Assembly (NCBI GenBank): GCA_938020505.1
Contig: CALIHR010000025.1
Span: forward strand, 1-64,000
Direction: 5' to 3'
Origin: an uncultured Actinobaculum sp.
GTDB taxonomy: Bacteria > Actinomycetota > Actinomycetes > Actinomycetales > Actinomycetaceae
DNA: 64,000 nt
Program-made: the position numbers and the translations under genes
The notes under the pieces: generated by a model
The model's input: the letters and a program-made list of their open reading frames with translations, nothing else
What the model was told of the DNA's origin: nothing
Database searches by the model: none
Part shown: in pieces, positions 18,926 to 29,622 of the stretch
Position numbering within the stretch: the first letter of the stretch is position 1
Layout of the letters: the number at the start of each line of letters is the position of its first letter

Positions 18926-20532
18926 TGTCGTTGACGAAACTCCGGACGCTTCCGGACACATCCCAGACGATGGACCTCACTCCGCACGAGATCCATCGCG
19001 AAGACTTCGCGGCCTACCAGCAAGGTCTCATCGATCTGGCCCAGGAAAAGGCGGAGGCGCGCCAGCACGCCGTCGGCAAGAAGACCGCCCGCGAACGCAT
19101 AGCCGAGCTCCTGGACGAGGGAAGCTTCACCGAGATCGGGCGGTTCCGCGGCGGGAACATGGCCGAAGGGTTCACCGGCGCCGGAGTCGTGACGGGAATC
19201 GGCACGGTCGACGGGGAGTCGGTGGCCGTCTACGCCCAGGACTTCTCGATCCAAGGCGGCACGCTCGGCGAAGCCGAGGGCAACAAGATCACCGCCCTCA
19301 TGGACAAGGCCCTCGAGCTGCGCATTCCCATCGTTGCGATGCTCGACTCCGGCGGCGCCAGAATCCAAGAGGGCGTGCTCGCACTTTCCCAGTACGGCCG
19401 CATCTTCAAGAAGACCTGCGAGGCCTCCGGCGTGATCCCGCAGATCTCCGTGATCCTCGGCCCGTGCGCCGGCGGCGCCGTGTACTGCCCTGCCCTCACG
19501 GACTTCATCGTCATGACCCGCGACAATTCGCACATGTTCGTCACGGGGCCCGACGTGGTCCGCGCGACGACCGGCGAGGACGTCTCCTTCGCCGACCTGG
19601 GCGGCGCCGAGGTGCACAACTTCCAGTCGGGAGTGGCCCATTACCTGGCCGACGACGAAGCCGACGCGCTCGACTACACGCGCACGCTCTTGACCTACCT
19701 CCCGTCGAACTGCGAGGGCGCGGCCCGCAGATGGGACTACGAAGAGGGCCCCGAGGACGCCGCCAACGCCGCGAGGCTCTCCCAGATCGTCCCCGAGTCT
19801 TCGAAGCAGCCCTACGACATGGTCGAGGTCATACGCGCCCTCGTCGATTACGGAGAGTTCGTGCAGGTCCAAGAGATGTTCGCCCAGTCGATCACGGTGG
19901 GCTTCGCCGCCTTCGACGGCGAGTCCGTGGGGATCGTCGCGAACAACCCGATGCACGAGGCCGGCACGCTCGACGTCGACGCCTCCGAGAAGGCCGCGAG
20001 ATTCGTCCAATTCTGCGACGCCTTCAACGTGCCCGTCGTCACCTTGGTCGACGTGCCCGGGTACCGCCCCGGGGCCGAGCAGGAGCACGCGGGAATCATC
20101 AGGCGCGGCGCCAAACTCATCTGGTCCTACGCCACGGCCACGGTCCCGCTCGTGACCGTGACCCTGAGGAAAGCCTACGGAGGCGCTTACATCGTCATGG
20201 GTTCGAAATCCCTGGGGGGAGACTTCAACTACGCGTGGCCGGGGGCGGAAATCGCTGTGCTCGGGGCCGACGGCGCGGTGGCCATCACCGGGCGGCGCGA
20301 GCTGAAAATGGCCGCGGAGGAAGGCAAGGACGTCGCCGCCGTCAAAGCCGAGCTCGTGGAAAAGTACACGCGCGAGAACGTCAATCCGCACCTGTCGATA
20401 GAAAGCGGGCAACTCGACGCCATCATCACCCCGGAGACGACTCGTTCGTCGATCGTTTCCGCGCTGCGAATCGCGCGGACGAAGAACCGTTCCCAATCCC
20501 GCACGAGCCGCCACGGCAACATGCCGATGTGA
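18925..20532 (+). CDS. accD: Acyl-CoA carboxylase carboxyltransferase beta subunit
   Basis: Moves the carboxyl group from biotin to acetyl- (or propionyl-) CoA. The crotonase-type carboxyltransferase fold shows the oxyanion-hole glycines GGARIQEGV and GPCAGGAVY in the N-half. The C-half has VDVPGYRPGAEQEHAGIIRRGAK and RKAYGGAYIVMGS. Product 535 residues, usual for the AccD5/PccB type. GAGGAG precedes two adjacent ATGs; the second (18925) has better spacing and overlaps the upstream stop as TGATG, the first would add one Met. FAS-I starts 19 bp after the stop. No small epsilon subunit was seen. Confidence 0.9.
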   Translation: MSLTKLRTLPDTSQTMDLTPHEIHREDFAAYQQGLIDLAQEKAEARQHAVGKKTARERIAELLDEGSFTEIGRFRGGNMAEGFTGAGVVTGIGTVDGESVAVYAQDFSIQGGTLGEAEGNKITALMDKALELRIPIVAMLDSGGARIQEGVLALSQYGRIFKKTCEASGVIPQISVILGPCAGGAVYCPALTDFIVMTRDNSHMFVTGPDVVRATTGEDVSFADLGGAEVHNFQSGVAHYLADDEADALDYTRTLLTYLPSNCEGAARRWDYEEGPEDAANAARLSQIVPESSKQPYDMVEVIRALVDYGEFVQVQEMFAQSITVGFAAFDGESVGIVANNPMHEAGTLDVDASEKAARFVQFCDAFNVPVVTLVDVPGYRPGAEQEHAGIIRRGAKLIWSYATATVPLVTVTLRKAYGGAYIVMGSKSLGGDFNYAWPGAEIAVLGADGAVAITGRRELKMAAEEGKDVAAVKAELVEKYTRENVNPHLSIESGQLDAIITPETTRSSIVSALRIARTKNRSQSRTSRHGNMPM

Positions 20533-20551
20533 GCTGACGAAAGGCCAATCA

Positions 20552-23500
20552 ATGAACTCCTATACCCCTTCCGCTTGGATCGCTCAATTCGCGGGGCAAT
20601 CGACGCCCTGGCGGACGGAGCTGGCGGAGCTTGCGTCGGACCCCGCAATCGCCGCGAAGCTGGGCGCCATCCGCGAAGCCGCGGAAAAGATCCTCGCCCC
20701 CGTGGCCCCCGAGCTGCTGACGGTCACGGGCCCCATGGATCTTCTGGGGGCGCCGCTTGACGCCCCCGAAAACGCAGGGGCCACCGTTCCCGGAATCCTT
20801 TTGGCCCAGTACGGGGCCTACCTCGACGTGCGGGAGGCGCTGCCGGAGCCCGTCGCGGCCGTCGGCCATTCCCAGGGCGTCCTCGGCGCGGCCATGCTGC
20901 GCGACGACCACGCGCAGGTCCTCGCGCTCGCGCGCCTCATCGGCGCCGCCGCCACCCGCGAGACGCTTCTCGCCGGGGCGAGCCGCCGCGGCGAACACAC
21001 CCCCATGGTCTCCGTCAGAGGAGAGAACCTGGCCGACGTCGAGCTTCCCGGCGACGTCGCCCTGGCGATCAAGAACTCGGCCACGTCCGAGGTGCTCTCC
21101 GGCGCGCCCAAGGCCCTCGAAGCGGCCCTGAAAGCGCTCAAGGCCGAGGGGGAGTACCTCGACGTCGCCGCCCCCTTCCACAATCCGGTGCTCGAGCCGG
21201 CCGTGGAGCAGGTCCTCCAGTGGATTCGCGCCTGCGGGATCTCGCTTCCCGACGCCGCCGAGCTGGCGCGCGCCGTGCTCACCGAAAGCCTCGACTGGGC
21301 CGCGGAGCTCCGCGAAAAGGTGCCCGCGGGGGCGACCGTCGTCGACCTCGGCCCGGGAACCGGCCTGGCGCGCCTGGCCGCGGAGAACTTCGCGGGAACC
21401 GGCGTGCACTACATCGAAGCGGGCACGGCCGAGTCGCGCGATGCGCTGGCCCAGGGAGCCCCTCGCGAGACGGCCTCCCAGGATTGGTCCGTCTTCGCCC
21501 CGGCCGTCCGCGTCATCGACGGGAGGAAGGCCGTTGAAACCGCCTTCACGCGGCTGACGGGCCGTTCGCCGATCCTCGTAGGCGGCATGACGCCCACGAC
21601 CGTCGAGCCGGAGATCGTCGCCGCCGCGGCCAACGCCGGACATTGGGCGGAGATGGCCGGCGGCGGGCAGGTCACCGAGGAGATCCTCTCCGACCATCTC
21701 GACCGGCTCGGCGAGCTCCTTGAGCCCGGCCGAGCCGCCCAGTTCAACGCCATGTTCCTCGACCCCTACCTGTGGGGCCTGCATTTCGGGTCCCGCCGCG
21801 CGGTGTCGAAGAAGCGCTCGGCCGGGGCGCCGCTCGACGGCGTCGTCGTCTCCGCGGGCGTCCCCGAGCTCGACGAGGCGGTCGAGCTCGTCGAGCGCCT
21901 GCGATCCGAAGGATTCCCGTACGTGGCCTTCAAGCCCGGCACTGTGGCGCAGATCCGCCAGGTCGTGCAGATCGCCCGCGAGCTGAACGAGAGGGGCGTG
22001 GATCTGCCGCTCATCGCCATGATTGAAGACGGGCAGGCCGGCGGGCACCACTCGTGGGAGTCGCTTCCCGAGCTGCTGCTTCCGACGTATGGGCGGCTGC
22101 GCGAGGCCGGCGTCGTCGTGTGCGCCGGCGGCGGCCTCGGCGACCCCGAGCGAGCCGCCGACTTCCTCGACGGCTCGTGGTCCGTCGCCCACGGGCGCCC
22201 GCCGATGCCCGTCGACGGCGTGTTCGTCGGAACCCCGCTCATGGCGTCGGCCGAGGCCGCCACAAGCCCCGCGGTCAAGGACCTGCTCGTGGCGACGCCC
22301 GGCATCACCGAGGGCTGGGTGCGCAGGGGCGAGGTCCGCGGAGGGATGACCTCCGGGCTGTCCCAGCTGCACGCGGACCTCTACGAGGTCGCCAACGCGA
22401 GCGCCGCAGCCTCCAAGCTTCTGGCCGAGATCCCCGCCGAGGAGGTCGAATCGCGCCGCGAGGAGATCATCGAGGCGATCGGCAAGACGGCCAAGCCGTA
22501 CTTCGGCGACGTCGAAGAGATGACCTACCGCCAGATGCTCGAGCGCTACGTCGAGCTTGCCTGGCCCTGGGTGGACGAGTCCATGGAAAAGCGCTTCGTC
22601 GAGCTGCTCCAGCGCGCCGAGGCCCGCCTGAGCGAGGCGGACCGCGGCCGGATCGAGACGCTGTTCGCCGACGGCGTCGAGGATCCCGAGCGCGCCGTGG
22701 AGGCCCTCGCGGCCGCGCACCCGGCGGCCGAATCGGTCCGCGTGACGCCGACGGACGCCGCCTTCTTCGTCGAACTCTCGCGCAAGTACCCCAAGCCCGT
22801 GCCCTTCGTCCCCGTCATCGACGCAGAGATCGTCCGCAGATGGGGGGCGGACAACCTGTGGCAGTCCCACGATCCGCGGTACGCGGCGGACGCGGTGCGG
22901 ATCATCCCGGGTCCGATTTCCGTGGGGGCCATCACCGAGGCGAACGCCCCCGCCGCCGACATCCTCGCCAAGTACGAGCAGGTCGCAGCGGCCCGCCTGG
23001 GCGAGGGCGAGAGCGCCTTCAGCAGGCTCGCCGCGACCGAGGACGAGTACTTCCGGTCCGCCCGCTTCGTTGTGTGGCGGGGGAACCTCGTGTCCAACCC
23101 TGCCCTCATCGAGGGGGCGAGCCTCGAAAGGGCCGAGGGCTCGGCCGCCGGCGGATGGGAGGTCCTCGTGCCCTTCGACTCCGTGTGGGACGGCACCGGT
23201 TCGCCGACCCATCGCGTCCGCGACATCCGCATTCCGCTCGTCGCGCCCGAGGGCGCGGCCTCCGGCGCCTACCCGCTTGTGGACGACGCCCGGCTCTCCG
23301 CCGTCATGCGCGGCCTGCTGGAGGCGACGGCCGGCGTGGGCTCGACGACGGCGGGCGGAACCCCCGTCGAATCCCTCCCCGGCGACGGCGAGGCCTTCTC
23401 GTTCGAATTCGGCCGCGACGCGGCCGCCGCCCACGCACTCGCGTGCGAGCCCCCCGAGGCGGTCGGCGCGGGCGCCGTGCCGAGCGCCCTGTTCGGCTCG

Positions 23501-26500
23501 TGCTGGCCCGCTGTATACGGCGCGATCGGCTCCGCCGTCCGCGACGGCTATCCCGTCGTCGAGGGCCTGCTTTCGACCGTCCACCTCGATCACTCCGAGC
23601 GAATCGCCGCCTCCCTCGACGATCTGACGGGGACGCTGACCGCGACCTCGCACGTGACGGGCGTCGCCGACACCGCCGCGGGCAGAGTCATCGGCGTCGA
23701 CACCCGGGTCGTAGACGGCGACGGCCGAGAGGTCGCCTTCTTCGCCGACCGTTTCGCCCTGCGCGGCCGCGTAGGCGAGGAGCAGCTCGAGGATCCCGAG
23801 CCCCGGGCGGGGGTGGGCGACGTCGTCGAAACCCCGCGCTCCGTCCTCGGCTCGGCGAAAGTGTCCGCGCCGACGGACATGACCGCCTTCGCCATCGTCT
23901 CTGGCGATTACAACCCGATTCACACGTCGCGCAGGGGGGCGAAGCTCGCCGGGCTCGACGAGCCGATCGTCCACGGCATGTGGCTGTGCGCGGCCGCGGA
24001 GTACGCGACCCAGAAGATCGCGGGAACGAGGATCCTGGGGTGGACGTACAGGATGTTCGGAATGGTCGCGCTGGGCGACGCCGTCGACGTGCGCGTCGAA
24101 CGCGTCGGGCGCATCCGCGGCGGAGGCTTGGCCCTCGAGGTCTCCTGCACCGCGAACGGCGTGCTGGTCGCCGCGGCCACGGCCGCCGTGGCCGCCCCGA
24201 GCACCGCCTACCTGTACCCCGGGCAGGGCGTGCAGTCCCAGGGGATGGCCCTGGACGAGCGCAACGAGTCCGCCGCGGCGCGGGCTGTGTGGGAGCGCGC
24301 CGACAGGCACACCCGCGAGAAGCTCGGCTTCTCGATCCTCGCTCTGGTTCGCGACAATCCGCGCGAACTCGTCGCGGGCGGCGTGCGCTACCACCACCCC
24401 GAGGGCCTGCTCAACCTCACCCAGTTCACCCAGGTGGCGCTGGCCACCGTCGCCGCGGCCCAAACCGAAAGGCTCGCGGCCGAGGGCGCGCTCGTGGAAG
24501 GGGCGATGTTCGCCGGGCATTCGCTGGGCGAGTACACGGCGCTCTCTTCGTACGGGCGGGTCTTCCCGCTGGAGGCCCTGTTGGAAATCGTCTTCCAGCG
24601 CGGCTCGACGATGCACAACCTCGTTCCGCGCGACGCGCAGGGCCGTTCGGACTACCGCATGGGGGCGCTTCGCCCCAGCCAGTTCGGGGTGAGCGACGTC
24701 GTCGGCTACGTCGAGTCGATCTCCGAGGAGACGGGCGAGTTCCTGGAGGTCGTCAACCTCAACATCGAGGGTCAGCAGTACGCCGTGGCCGGAACCGTCG
24801 CGGGCCTCAAGGCCCTGGAGCGCGACGCAAACGCCCGGGCCAAGGCAGCGGGCGGCAAGCGCTCGTTCATCCTCGTTCCCGGCATCGACGTGCCCTTCCA
24901 CTCGCGCGTCCTGCGCAACGGCGTGGACGACTTCCGCGGGCTTCTGGAAGACCTGCTGCCCGAGAAGATCGAGGCCGACGCCCTCGTGGGCCGCTACATC
25001 CCCAACCTCGTGGCCCGGCCCTTCGAGCTGACGGAGGACTTCGCGAGGCTCATCCTCGACGTCGCCCCGTCCACGATGGTGGCCGAGCTGGTCGAGGACT
25101 TCGACGGCCTTCTGGAACGCGATCCCTACCGTGTGATCCGCACGCTGATCATCGAGCTTCTCGCGTGGCAGTTCGCCTCGCCCGTGCAGTGGATTCGCAC
25201 GCAGAACGTGCTCTTGGAGGAGGGAGTGCGCGAATGGGTCGAGGTCGGCCTCGCCACCGCGCCGACCCTCGCCAACATCGGCGCGCGGACCGTCGCCCAG
25301 GCGGGCGCGGACGTCGCCGTCATGAACGTCGCGAGGGACTCCCAGCGCGTCAGGCGCGAGGACGTGGCCGCAGCCCCGGTCGAAGAGGCCGGCGAGCCGC
25401 AGGAGGCCGAATCCTCCGCCGACGCCGGAAAGGCGCCCGCCGATTCTCAGTCGCAGGCTGCCTCCGGGCAGGACGCGCCCGCGCAGGAGGCGCCGGCGCC
25501 TGCCGCCCCCGCGTCCGCCGCGGCGGGGCCCGTCGAGGACCTTCCCTTCACCGCCGCCGACGCGTTGGACGCGCTGCTCGCCGTCCACGCGAAGCTCCGG
25601 CCCGAGCAGATCGCCGAGGCCGACACCGTCGAGACTCTGACGAACGGCGTCTCCTCCAAGCGCAACCAGGTGCTCATGGACCTGACGGCGGAGTTCGGCC
25701 TGTCGTCGATGGACGGAGCCGCCGAGGCGCCCATGTCCAAGCTCCGAGCAGGGGTTGTGGCCGGCGCCCACGGATACAAGCCGTTCGGGGCGGTGCTGAG
25801 CGAGGCCGTTTCCGGCCGACTCCGCCAGATCGCCGGCGCCGCCGGCGCCAAGCCGCAGCGCGTCCCCGAATACCTCGCCTCGGCGTGGGGCCTGGGCGAG
25901 GGGTGGGCGACGCACGTCGCCACGGCCATCGTGCTCGGCTCCCGCGAAGGAAAGTCGCTGCGGGGAGGCGAACTCGCCACGATCGCGCCGTCGAAGAAGT
26001 TCGACGCGACGATCGACGAGGCCGTGGCCCAGGTGGCCGCCGCCCGCGGAATCGCCGTGTCAAAGGCCAGCTCCGGCGGCGGATCGGGGACGATGGTCGA
26101 TTCGGCCGCCCTCGAAGAGATCACGGGGCGGATGACCGACGCCCTGGCGGCGACCGCCCGCGAGCTCCTCGCCCGTCTGGGCAAGGAGGCGCCCGCGCAG
26201 CGGGCGGGCGGCGACAATGCCGACGACCTCGCGCTGCGGGCCGCCGTGTCCGCCGAGCTCGGGGACGGCTGGGAGAAGTTCGTGGCCCCCGCGTTCACCC
26301 CCGACCGCGCCGTCCGCCTGTGCGACCGCTGGGCGAGCGCCCGAGAGGACGTCGCGCGGATCGCCGCGGGGCAGGAGGTCGAAGGCAACTTCGAGTCGAC
26401 CGGCGAGGAAGTGGCGAAGCAGGCGCGATGGCACGCCGAGCGCCGACCCGAGCGCGCCGAGCGGCTCCTTGCGATCGCCGCGGCCGCGGAAAACTCCGCC

Positions 26501-29386
26501 CCCGGCCAATACAGCGGAAAGGTCGCCGTCGTCACCGGCGCCTCGCCGAGGTCGATCGCGGCGTCCGTCGCCGGGCGGCTCCTGGCGGGCGGCGCGACCG
26601 TCGTCGTCACGACCTCGCGCCTGAACTCCGGGCGGCTCAACTGGGCCGCGGAACTCTACCGGCGCAACGCCCGCGGCGACGCCGAACTGTGGGTCGTCCC
26701 CGCCAACCTCGGCTCGCTGCGCGACATCGACGCCCTCGTCGAATGGATCGGCGCCGAGCAGCGGGTGACGCTCGGCGCGGCGACCAAGGCGCTCAAGCCG
26801 GCGTTCGTTCCCGACATTCTTTTCCCGTTCGCCGCGCCCCCCGTCCGCGGCACGCTCGACGACGCCGGGGCCGAGGCCGAAAACCAGGCCCGCGTGCTCC
26901 TGTGGGGAGTCGAGCGGCTGATCGGCGGCCTTTCCCGCATCGGCGCCGACACGCACGTCGGCCACCGCCTTCACGTTGTCCTGCCCGGCTCGCCCAACCG
27001 GGGAACCTTCGGCGGCGACGGCGCGTACGGCGAGGTCAAGGCGGCGCTCGACGCCGTCGCCAACAAGTGGGCCAACGAGCCGTGGGGCGCCAGGACGTCG
27101 ATCGCGCACGCCCTCATCGGCTGGGTCAAGGGCACGAACCTCATGGGCCACAACGACCCGCTCGTCGCCGCAGTCGAAGCCGCGGGGGTCCGCGTGTGGA
27201 ACACGGAAGAGGTCGCCGAGAGGCTCCTCGACCTGTGCACCGAGGAGTCCCTGGAGTCGGCTGCCCGCGCCCCGATGGTCGCGGACCTGACCGGCGGGAT
27301 GGACAAGGTCAATCTTCGCGAGCTCGCCAACGGCCTCAAATTCCCGAGCGCGCCCGAGGAGGCCGAGGGCCCTGCCACGGTCGGAGCGCTCGCCACGCCC
27401 GCGGGAGTCGCGGGCAGGCGCACCCCGGGGCGCGAGGCCTTCGCGAGCGGCTCCGCCAGGCCGGAGGACCTCGTCGTCGTCGTCGGCGTGGGCGAAGCCG
27501 GGCCGTGGGGATCCTCGCGCACCCGCCTCGCCGCCGAACTGGGAATCCAGGGCACGGGCGAGGTGGACATGACCGCTGCGGGCGTCCTCGAACTGGCCTG
27601 GATGATGGGCCTGCTCGAATGGCACGACACACCCAAGCCGGGCTGGTACGACGCTTCGGGAAGCGTCGTCCCCGAAGAGGAGATCTACGAGCGCTATCGA
27701 GACGAAGTCGTGGCCCGCTGCGGCATCCGCTCCTTCGTCGACGACGGCCCGCTCGCAAACCTCGGGTCCATCGACATCGAGGAGGTGCGCCTGGATTCCG
27801 ACGTGGCCTTCGCCGTCGCCGACGAGGCCGCCGCAAACGCCCTTGTCGAGGCGGACCCCGAGAACACGTCTGCCGCGCTGGTCGACGACGAATGGACCGT
27901 GACCCGCAAGGCCGGGGCGCTGACCTACGTTCCGCGAAGGGCGACTCTCAGCCGCACCGTCGGCGGCCAGTTCCCCGACGGCTTCGACCCCGCGCACTGG
28001 GGGATCCCCGCGTCGATGATCGAGTCCGCCGACCGCATGGCCGTCTGGAACCTCATGACCACGGTCGACGCCTTCGTCGGCGCCGGGTTCACCCCCGGCG
28101 AGCTGTTGCGCAGCGTCCACCCGAACGAGGTGGCCTCCACCCAGGGCACGGGATTCGGCGGAATGTCCTCGATGCGGCAGTTTTACCTCGACAGGTTCAC
28201 GGGCCGCTCGCGCCCGCAGGACCTCCTGCAGGAGACCCTCGGCAACGTCATCGCCGCGCACACGATGCAGTCCTACGTGGGCGGCTACGGGTCGATGATC
28301 CACCCGGTCGGCGCGTGCGCCACCGCGGCCGTCTCTGTCGAAGAGGGAGTCGACAAGATCGTCTGCGGCAAGGCGACCTTCGTGGTGGCCGGCGGAATCG
28401 ACGACATCGGACTGGAGTCGATCACCGGGTTCGGCGACATGACGGCGACGGCGGACTCGGCGGCCATGGCCCGCCAGGGCATCGACGAGCGCTTCTACTC
28501 TCGCGCGGGCGATCTGCGCAGGGGAGGCTTCGTCGAGGCGCAGGGCGGCGGAACCGTGCTGCTCGCACGCGGCGACTTCGCGTTGGAGACGGGCCTGCCC
28601 GTTCTGGCCGTCGTGGCCCACGCGCAATCCTTCGCCGACGGCGCCCACACGTCGATCCCCGCGCCGGGGCTCGGCGCGCTGGCCGTCGGCCGCGGAGGCA
28701 AGGACGCGCGCTTCGTCAAGAGCCTGGCCTCCCTGGGGCTCACCCCGGACGACGTTTCGGTGGTCTCCAAGCACGACACCTCGACCAACGCGAACGACCC
28801 CAACGAGGCCGAGCTGCATGTGCGGCTGGCAAAGGCCATCGGGCGCACCGAGGGCAACCCGCTCTACGTCGTGTCGCAAAAGTCGCTGACGGGCCACGCG
28901 AAGGGCGGCGCCGCGCTGTTCCAGCTCGCCGGGCTGACGCAGATCCTCGCCAGCGGTCTGATCCCGGGCAACAAGGCGCTCAACTGCCTCGACCCTGTTT
29001 TCGAGGAAGACCCCTACCTCGTGTGGCTGCGTTCGCCGTTCCAGCACGAGGGCGTCAAGGCGGGCCTTATCACCTCGCTCGGCTTCGGCCACGTCTCGGC
29101 CTTCATCGCGCTGGTTTCGCCGGACGCCTTCGAGGCGGCCGTGGCGCGCGCGCACGGAGACGAGGCCGCTGACGAGTGGCGCAGGCGCGCCGACGCGCGC
29201 ACCCACGCGGGCGCGGTTCGCCTGGAGAGGGCCATGCTCGGCAAGGCCGAGCTCTTCGAGGGCATCAAGGACAGGCGCTTCGCCGGCGACGTCCACGAGG
29301 ACGAGTCCGCAATGCTGCTCGATCCCGCCGCCCGCCTCGGCGCCGACGGCTTCTACCCGCGGGTCAAGGCCGACGGCGAGGAGTGA
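20552..29386 (+). CDS. fas: Type I fatty acid synthase (single chain)
   Basis: Makes long-chain acyl-CoA from acetyl- and malonyl-CoA on one 2,944-residue chain. Domains in order, with approximate positions: acetyltransferase with GHSQG at 105-109; TIM-barrel enoyl reductase starting VGGMTPTTVE near 341; hot-dog dehydratase with GDYNPIHTS near 1116; malonyl/palmitoyl transferase with PGQGVQSQG near 1222 and GHSLGE near 1323; a Pro/Ala-rich linker (about 1610-1665); acyl carrier with GVSSKRNQ near 1698, one Ser the likely pantetheine site; ketoreductase with VVTGASPRSIA near 1990 and a YGEVK catalytic pair; ketosynthase with GACATAA (Cys near 2588), KHDTSTNANDPNE and LTGHAKGG. This is the mycobacterial/bifidobacterial FAS-I order. 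ATG at 20552 has GAAAGG seven bases upstream. All active sites are intact. The PPTase needed to activate it follows. Confidence 0.96.
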   Translation: MNSYTPSAWIAQFAGQSTPWRTELAELASDPAIAAKLGAIREAAEKILAPVAPELLTVTGPMDLLGAPLDAPENAGATVPGILLAQYGAYLDVREALPEPVAAVGHSQGVLGAAMLRDDHAQVLALARLIGAAATRETLLAGASRRGEHTPMVSVRGENLADVELPGDVALAIKNSATSEVLSGAPKALEAALKALKAEGEYLDVAAPFHNPVLEPAVEQVLQWIRACGISLPDAAELARAVLTESLDWAAELREKVPAGATVVDLGPGTGLARLAAENFAGTGVHYIEAGTAESRDALAQGAPRETASQDWSVFAPAVRVIDGRKAVETAFTRLTGRSPILVGGMTPTTVEPEIVAAAANAGHWAEMAGGGQVTEEILSDHLDRLGELLEPGRAAQFNAMFLDPYLWGLHFGSRRAVSKKRSAGAPLDGVVVSAGVPELDEAVELVERLRSEGFPYVAFKPGTVAQIRQVVQIARELNERGVDLPLIAMIEDGQAGGHHSWESLPELLLPTYGRLREAGVVVCAGGGLGDPERAADFLDGSWSVAHGRPPMPVDGVFVGTPLMASAEAATSPAVKDLLVATPGITEGWVRRGEVRGGMTSGLSQLHADLYEVANASAAASKLLAEIPAEEVESRREEIIEAIGKTAKPYFGDVEEMTYRQMLERYVELAWPWVDESMEKRFVELLQRAEARLSEADRGRIETLFADGVEDPERAVEALAAAHPAAESVRVTPTDAAFFVELSRKYPKPVPFVPVIDAEIVRRWGADNLWQSHDPRYAADAVRIIPGPISVGAITEANAPAADILAKYEQVAAARLGEGESAFSRLAATEDEYFRSARFVVWRGNLVSNPALIEGASLERAEGSAAGGWEVLVPFDSVWDGTGSPTHRVRDIRIPLVAPEGAASGAYPLVDDARLSAVMRGLLEATAGVGSTTAGGTPVESLPGDGEAFSFEFGRDAAAAHALACEPPEAVGAGAVPSALFGSCWPAVYGAIGSAVRDGYPVVEGLLSTVHLDHSERIAASLDDLTGTLTATSHVTGVADTAAGRVIGVDTRVVDGDGREVAFFADRFALRGRVGEEQLEDPEPRAGVGDVVETPRSVLGSAKVSAPTDMTAFAIVSGDYNPIHTSRRGAKLAGLDEPIVHGMWLCAAAEYATQKIAGTRILGWTYRMFGMVALGDAVDVRVERVGRIRGGGLALEVSCTANGVLVAAATAAVAAPSTAYLYPGQGVQSQGMALDERNESAAARAVWERADRHTREKLGFSILALVRDNPRELVAGGVRYHHPEGLLNLTQFTQVALATVAAAQTERLAAEGALVEGAMFAGHSLGEYTALSSYGRVFPLEALLEIVFQRGSTMHNLVPRDAQGRSDYRMGALRPSQFGVSDVVGYVESISEETGEFLEVVNLNIEGQQYAVAGTVAGLKALERDANARAKAAGGKRSFILVPGIDVPFHSRVLRNGVDDFRGLLEDLLPEKIEADALVGRYIPNLVARPFELTEDFARLILDVAPSTMVAELVEDFDGLLERDPYRVIRTLIIELLAWQFASPVQWIRTQNVLLEEGVREWVEVGLATAPTLANIGARTVAQAGADVAVMNVARDSQRVRREDVAAAPVEEAGEPQEAESSADAGKAPADSQSQAASGQDAPAQEAPAPAAPASAAAGPVEDLPFTAADALDALLAVHAKLRPEQIAEADTVETLTNGVSSKRNQVLMDLTAEFGLSSMDGAAEAPMSKLRAGVVAGAHGYKPFGAVLSEAVSGRLRQIAGAAGAKPQRVPEYLASAWGLGEGWATHVATAIVLGSREGKSLRGGELATIAPSKKFDATIDEAVAQVAAARGIAVSKASSGGGSGTMVDSAALEEITGRMTDALAATARELLARLGKEAPAQRAGGDNADDLALRAAVSAELGDGWEKFVAPAFTPDRAVRLCDRWASAREDVARIAAGQEVEGNFESTGEEVAKQARWHAERRPERAERLLAIAAAAENSAPGQYSGKVAVVTGASPRSIAASVAGRLLAGGATVVVTTSRLNSGRLNWAAELYRRNARGDAELWVVPANLGSLRDIDALVEWIGAEQRVTLGAATKALKPAFVPDILFPFAAPPVRGTLDDAGAEAENQARVLLWGVERLIGGLSRIGADTHVGHRLHVVLPGSPNRGTFGGDGAYGEVKAALDAVANKWANEPWGARTSIAHALIGWVKGTNLMGHNDPLVAAVEAAGVRVWNTEEVAERLLDLCTEESLESAARAPMVADLTGGMDKVNLRELANGLKFPSAPEEAEGPATVGALATPAGVAGRRTPGREAFASGSARPEDLVVVVGVGEAGPWGSSRTRLAAELGIQGTGEVDMTAAGVLELAWMMGLLEWHDTPKPGWYDASGSVVPEEEIYERYRDEVVARCGIRSFVDDGPLANLGSIDIEEVRLDSDVAFAVADEAAANALVEADPENTSAALVDDEWTVTRKAGALTYVPRRATLSRTVGGQFPDGFDPAHWGIPASMIESADRMAVWNLMTTVDAFVGAGFTPGELLRSVHPNEVASTQGTGFGGMSSMRQFYLDRFTGRSRPQDLLQETLGNVIAAHTMQSYVGGYGSMIHPVGACATAAVSVEEGVDKIVCGKATFVVAGGIDDIGLESITGFGDMTATADSAAMARQGIDERFYSRAGDLRRGGFVEAQGGGTVLLARGDFALETGLPVLAVVAHAQSFADGAHTSIPAPGLGALAVGRGGKDARFVKSLASLGLTPDDVSVVSKHDTSTNANDPNEAELHVRLAKAIGRTEGNPLYVVSQKSLTGHAKGGAALFQLAGLTQILASGLIPGNKALNCLDPVFEEDPYLVWLRSPFQHEGVKAGLITSLGFGHVSAFIALVSPDAFEAAVARAHGDEAADEWRRRADARTHAGAVRLERAMLGKAELFEGIKDRRFAGDVHEDESAMLLDPAARLGADGFYPRVKADGEE

Positions 29387-29398
29387 CGGCTGAGCGAC

Positions 29399-29449
29399 GG
29401 CGAGGCCGGCGCCGGCCCCCCGGTTCGGGCGGTCGGCGCCGGCCTCGCC
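29399..29449 (+). terminator. Large hairpin after the FAS gene
   Basis: A perfect 16-bp GC stem (29399-29414 pairing with 29434-29449) around a 19-nt loop begins 13 bp after the FAS stop. No T-run follows. It may terminate or attenuate transcription before acpS. Confidence 0.6.
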
Positions 29450-29622
29450 TCCTGACGGCCGCGGCGGCCTGGGTGGTCTGTGCGTTCGCCTCTGCGGCGC
29501 TTTTGCAGCGCTTTCCCCGCGTCGGCGCGCAAGGCGGCCTGCTGCGCCTTCAGCCGCGTCCGCGCGTTTTGGCGCATGCCGCATGAGGGAGAGTCTATGC
29601 CGATGACGGGGGAGAGGATCCG

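Noticed and set aside
20549..25915. A 1,788-codon open frame on the minus strand opposite the FAS gene
   Set aside because: Product is low-complexity Arg/Gly/Asp/His-rich without domains. Long antisense frames are expected in genes with strong third-position GC bias. The plus-strand FAS domains are unmistakable.
22054..29172. A 2,372-codon plus-strand frame inside FAS
   Set aside because: Arg-rich out-of-frame shadow with no start signal or motif.
29387..29622. Possible small membrane protein between FAS and acpS (a hydrophobic stretch follows an Arg-rich one)
   Set aside because: The frame runs through the large GC hairpin, has no start signal and is Arg/Gly/Pro-biased like other shadows.
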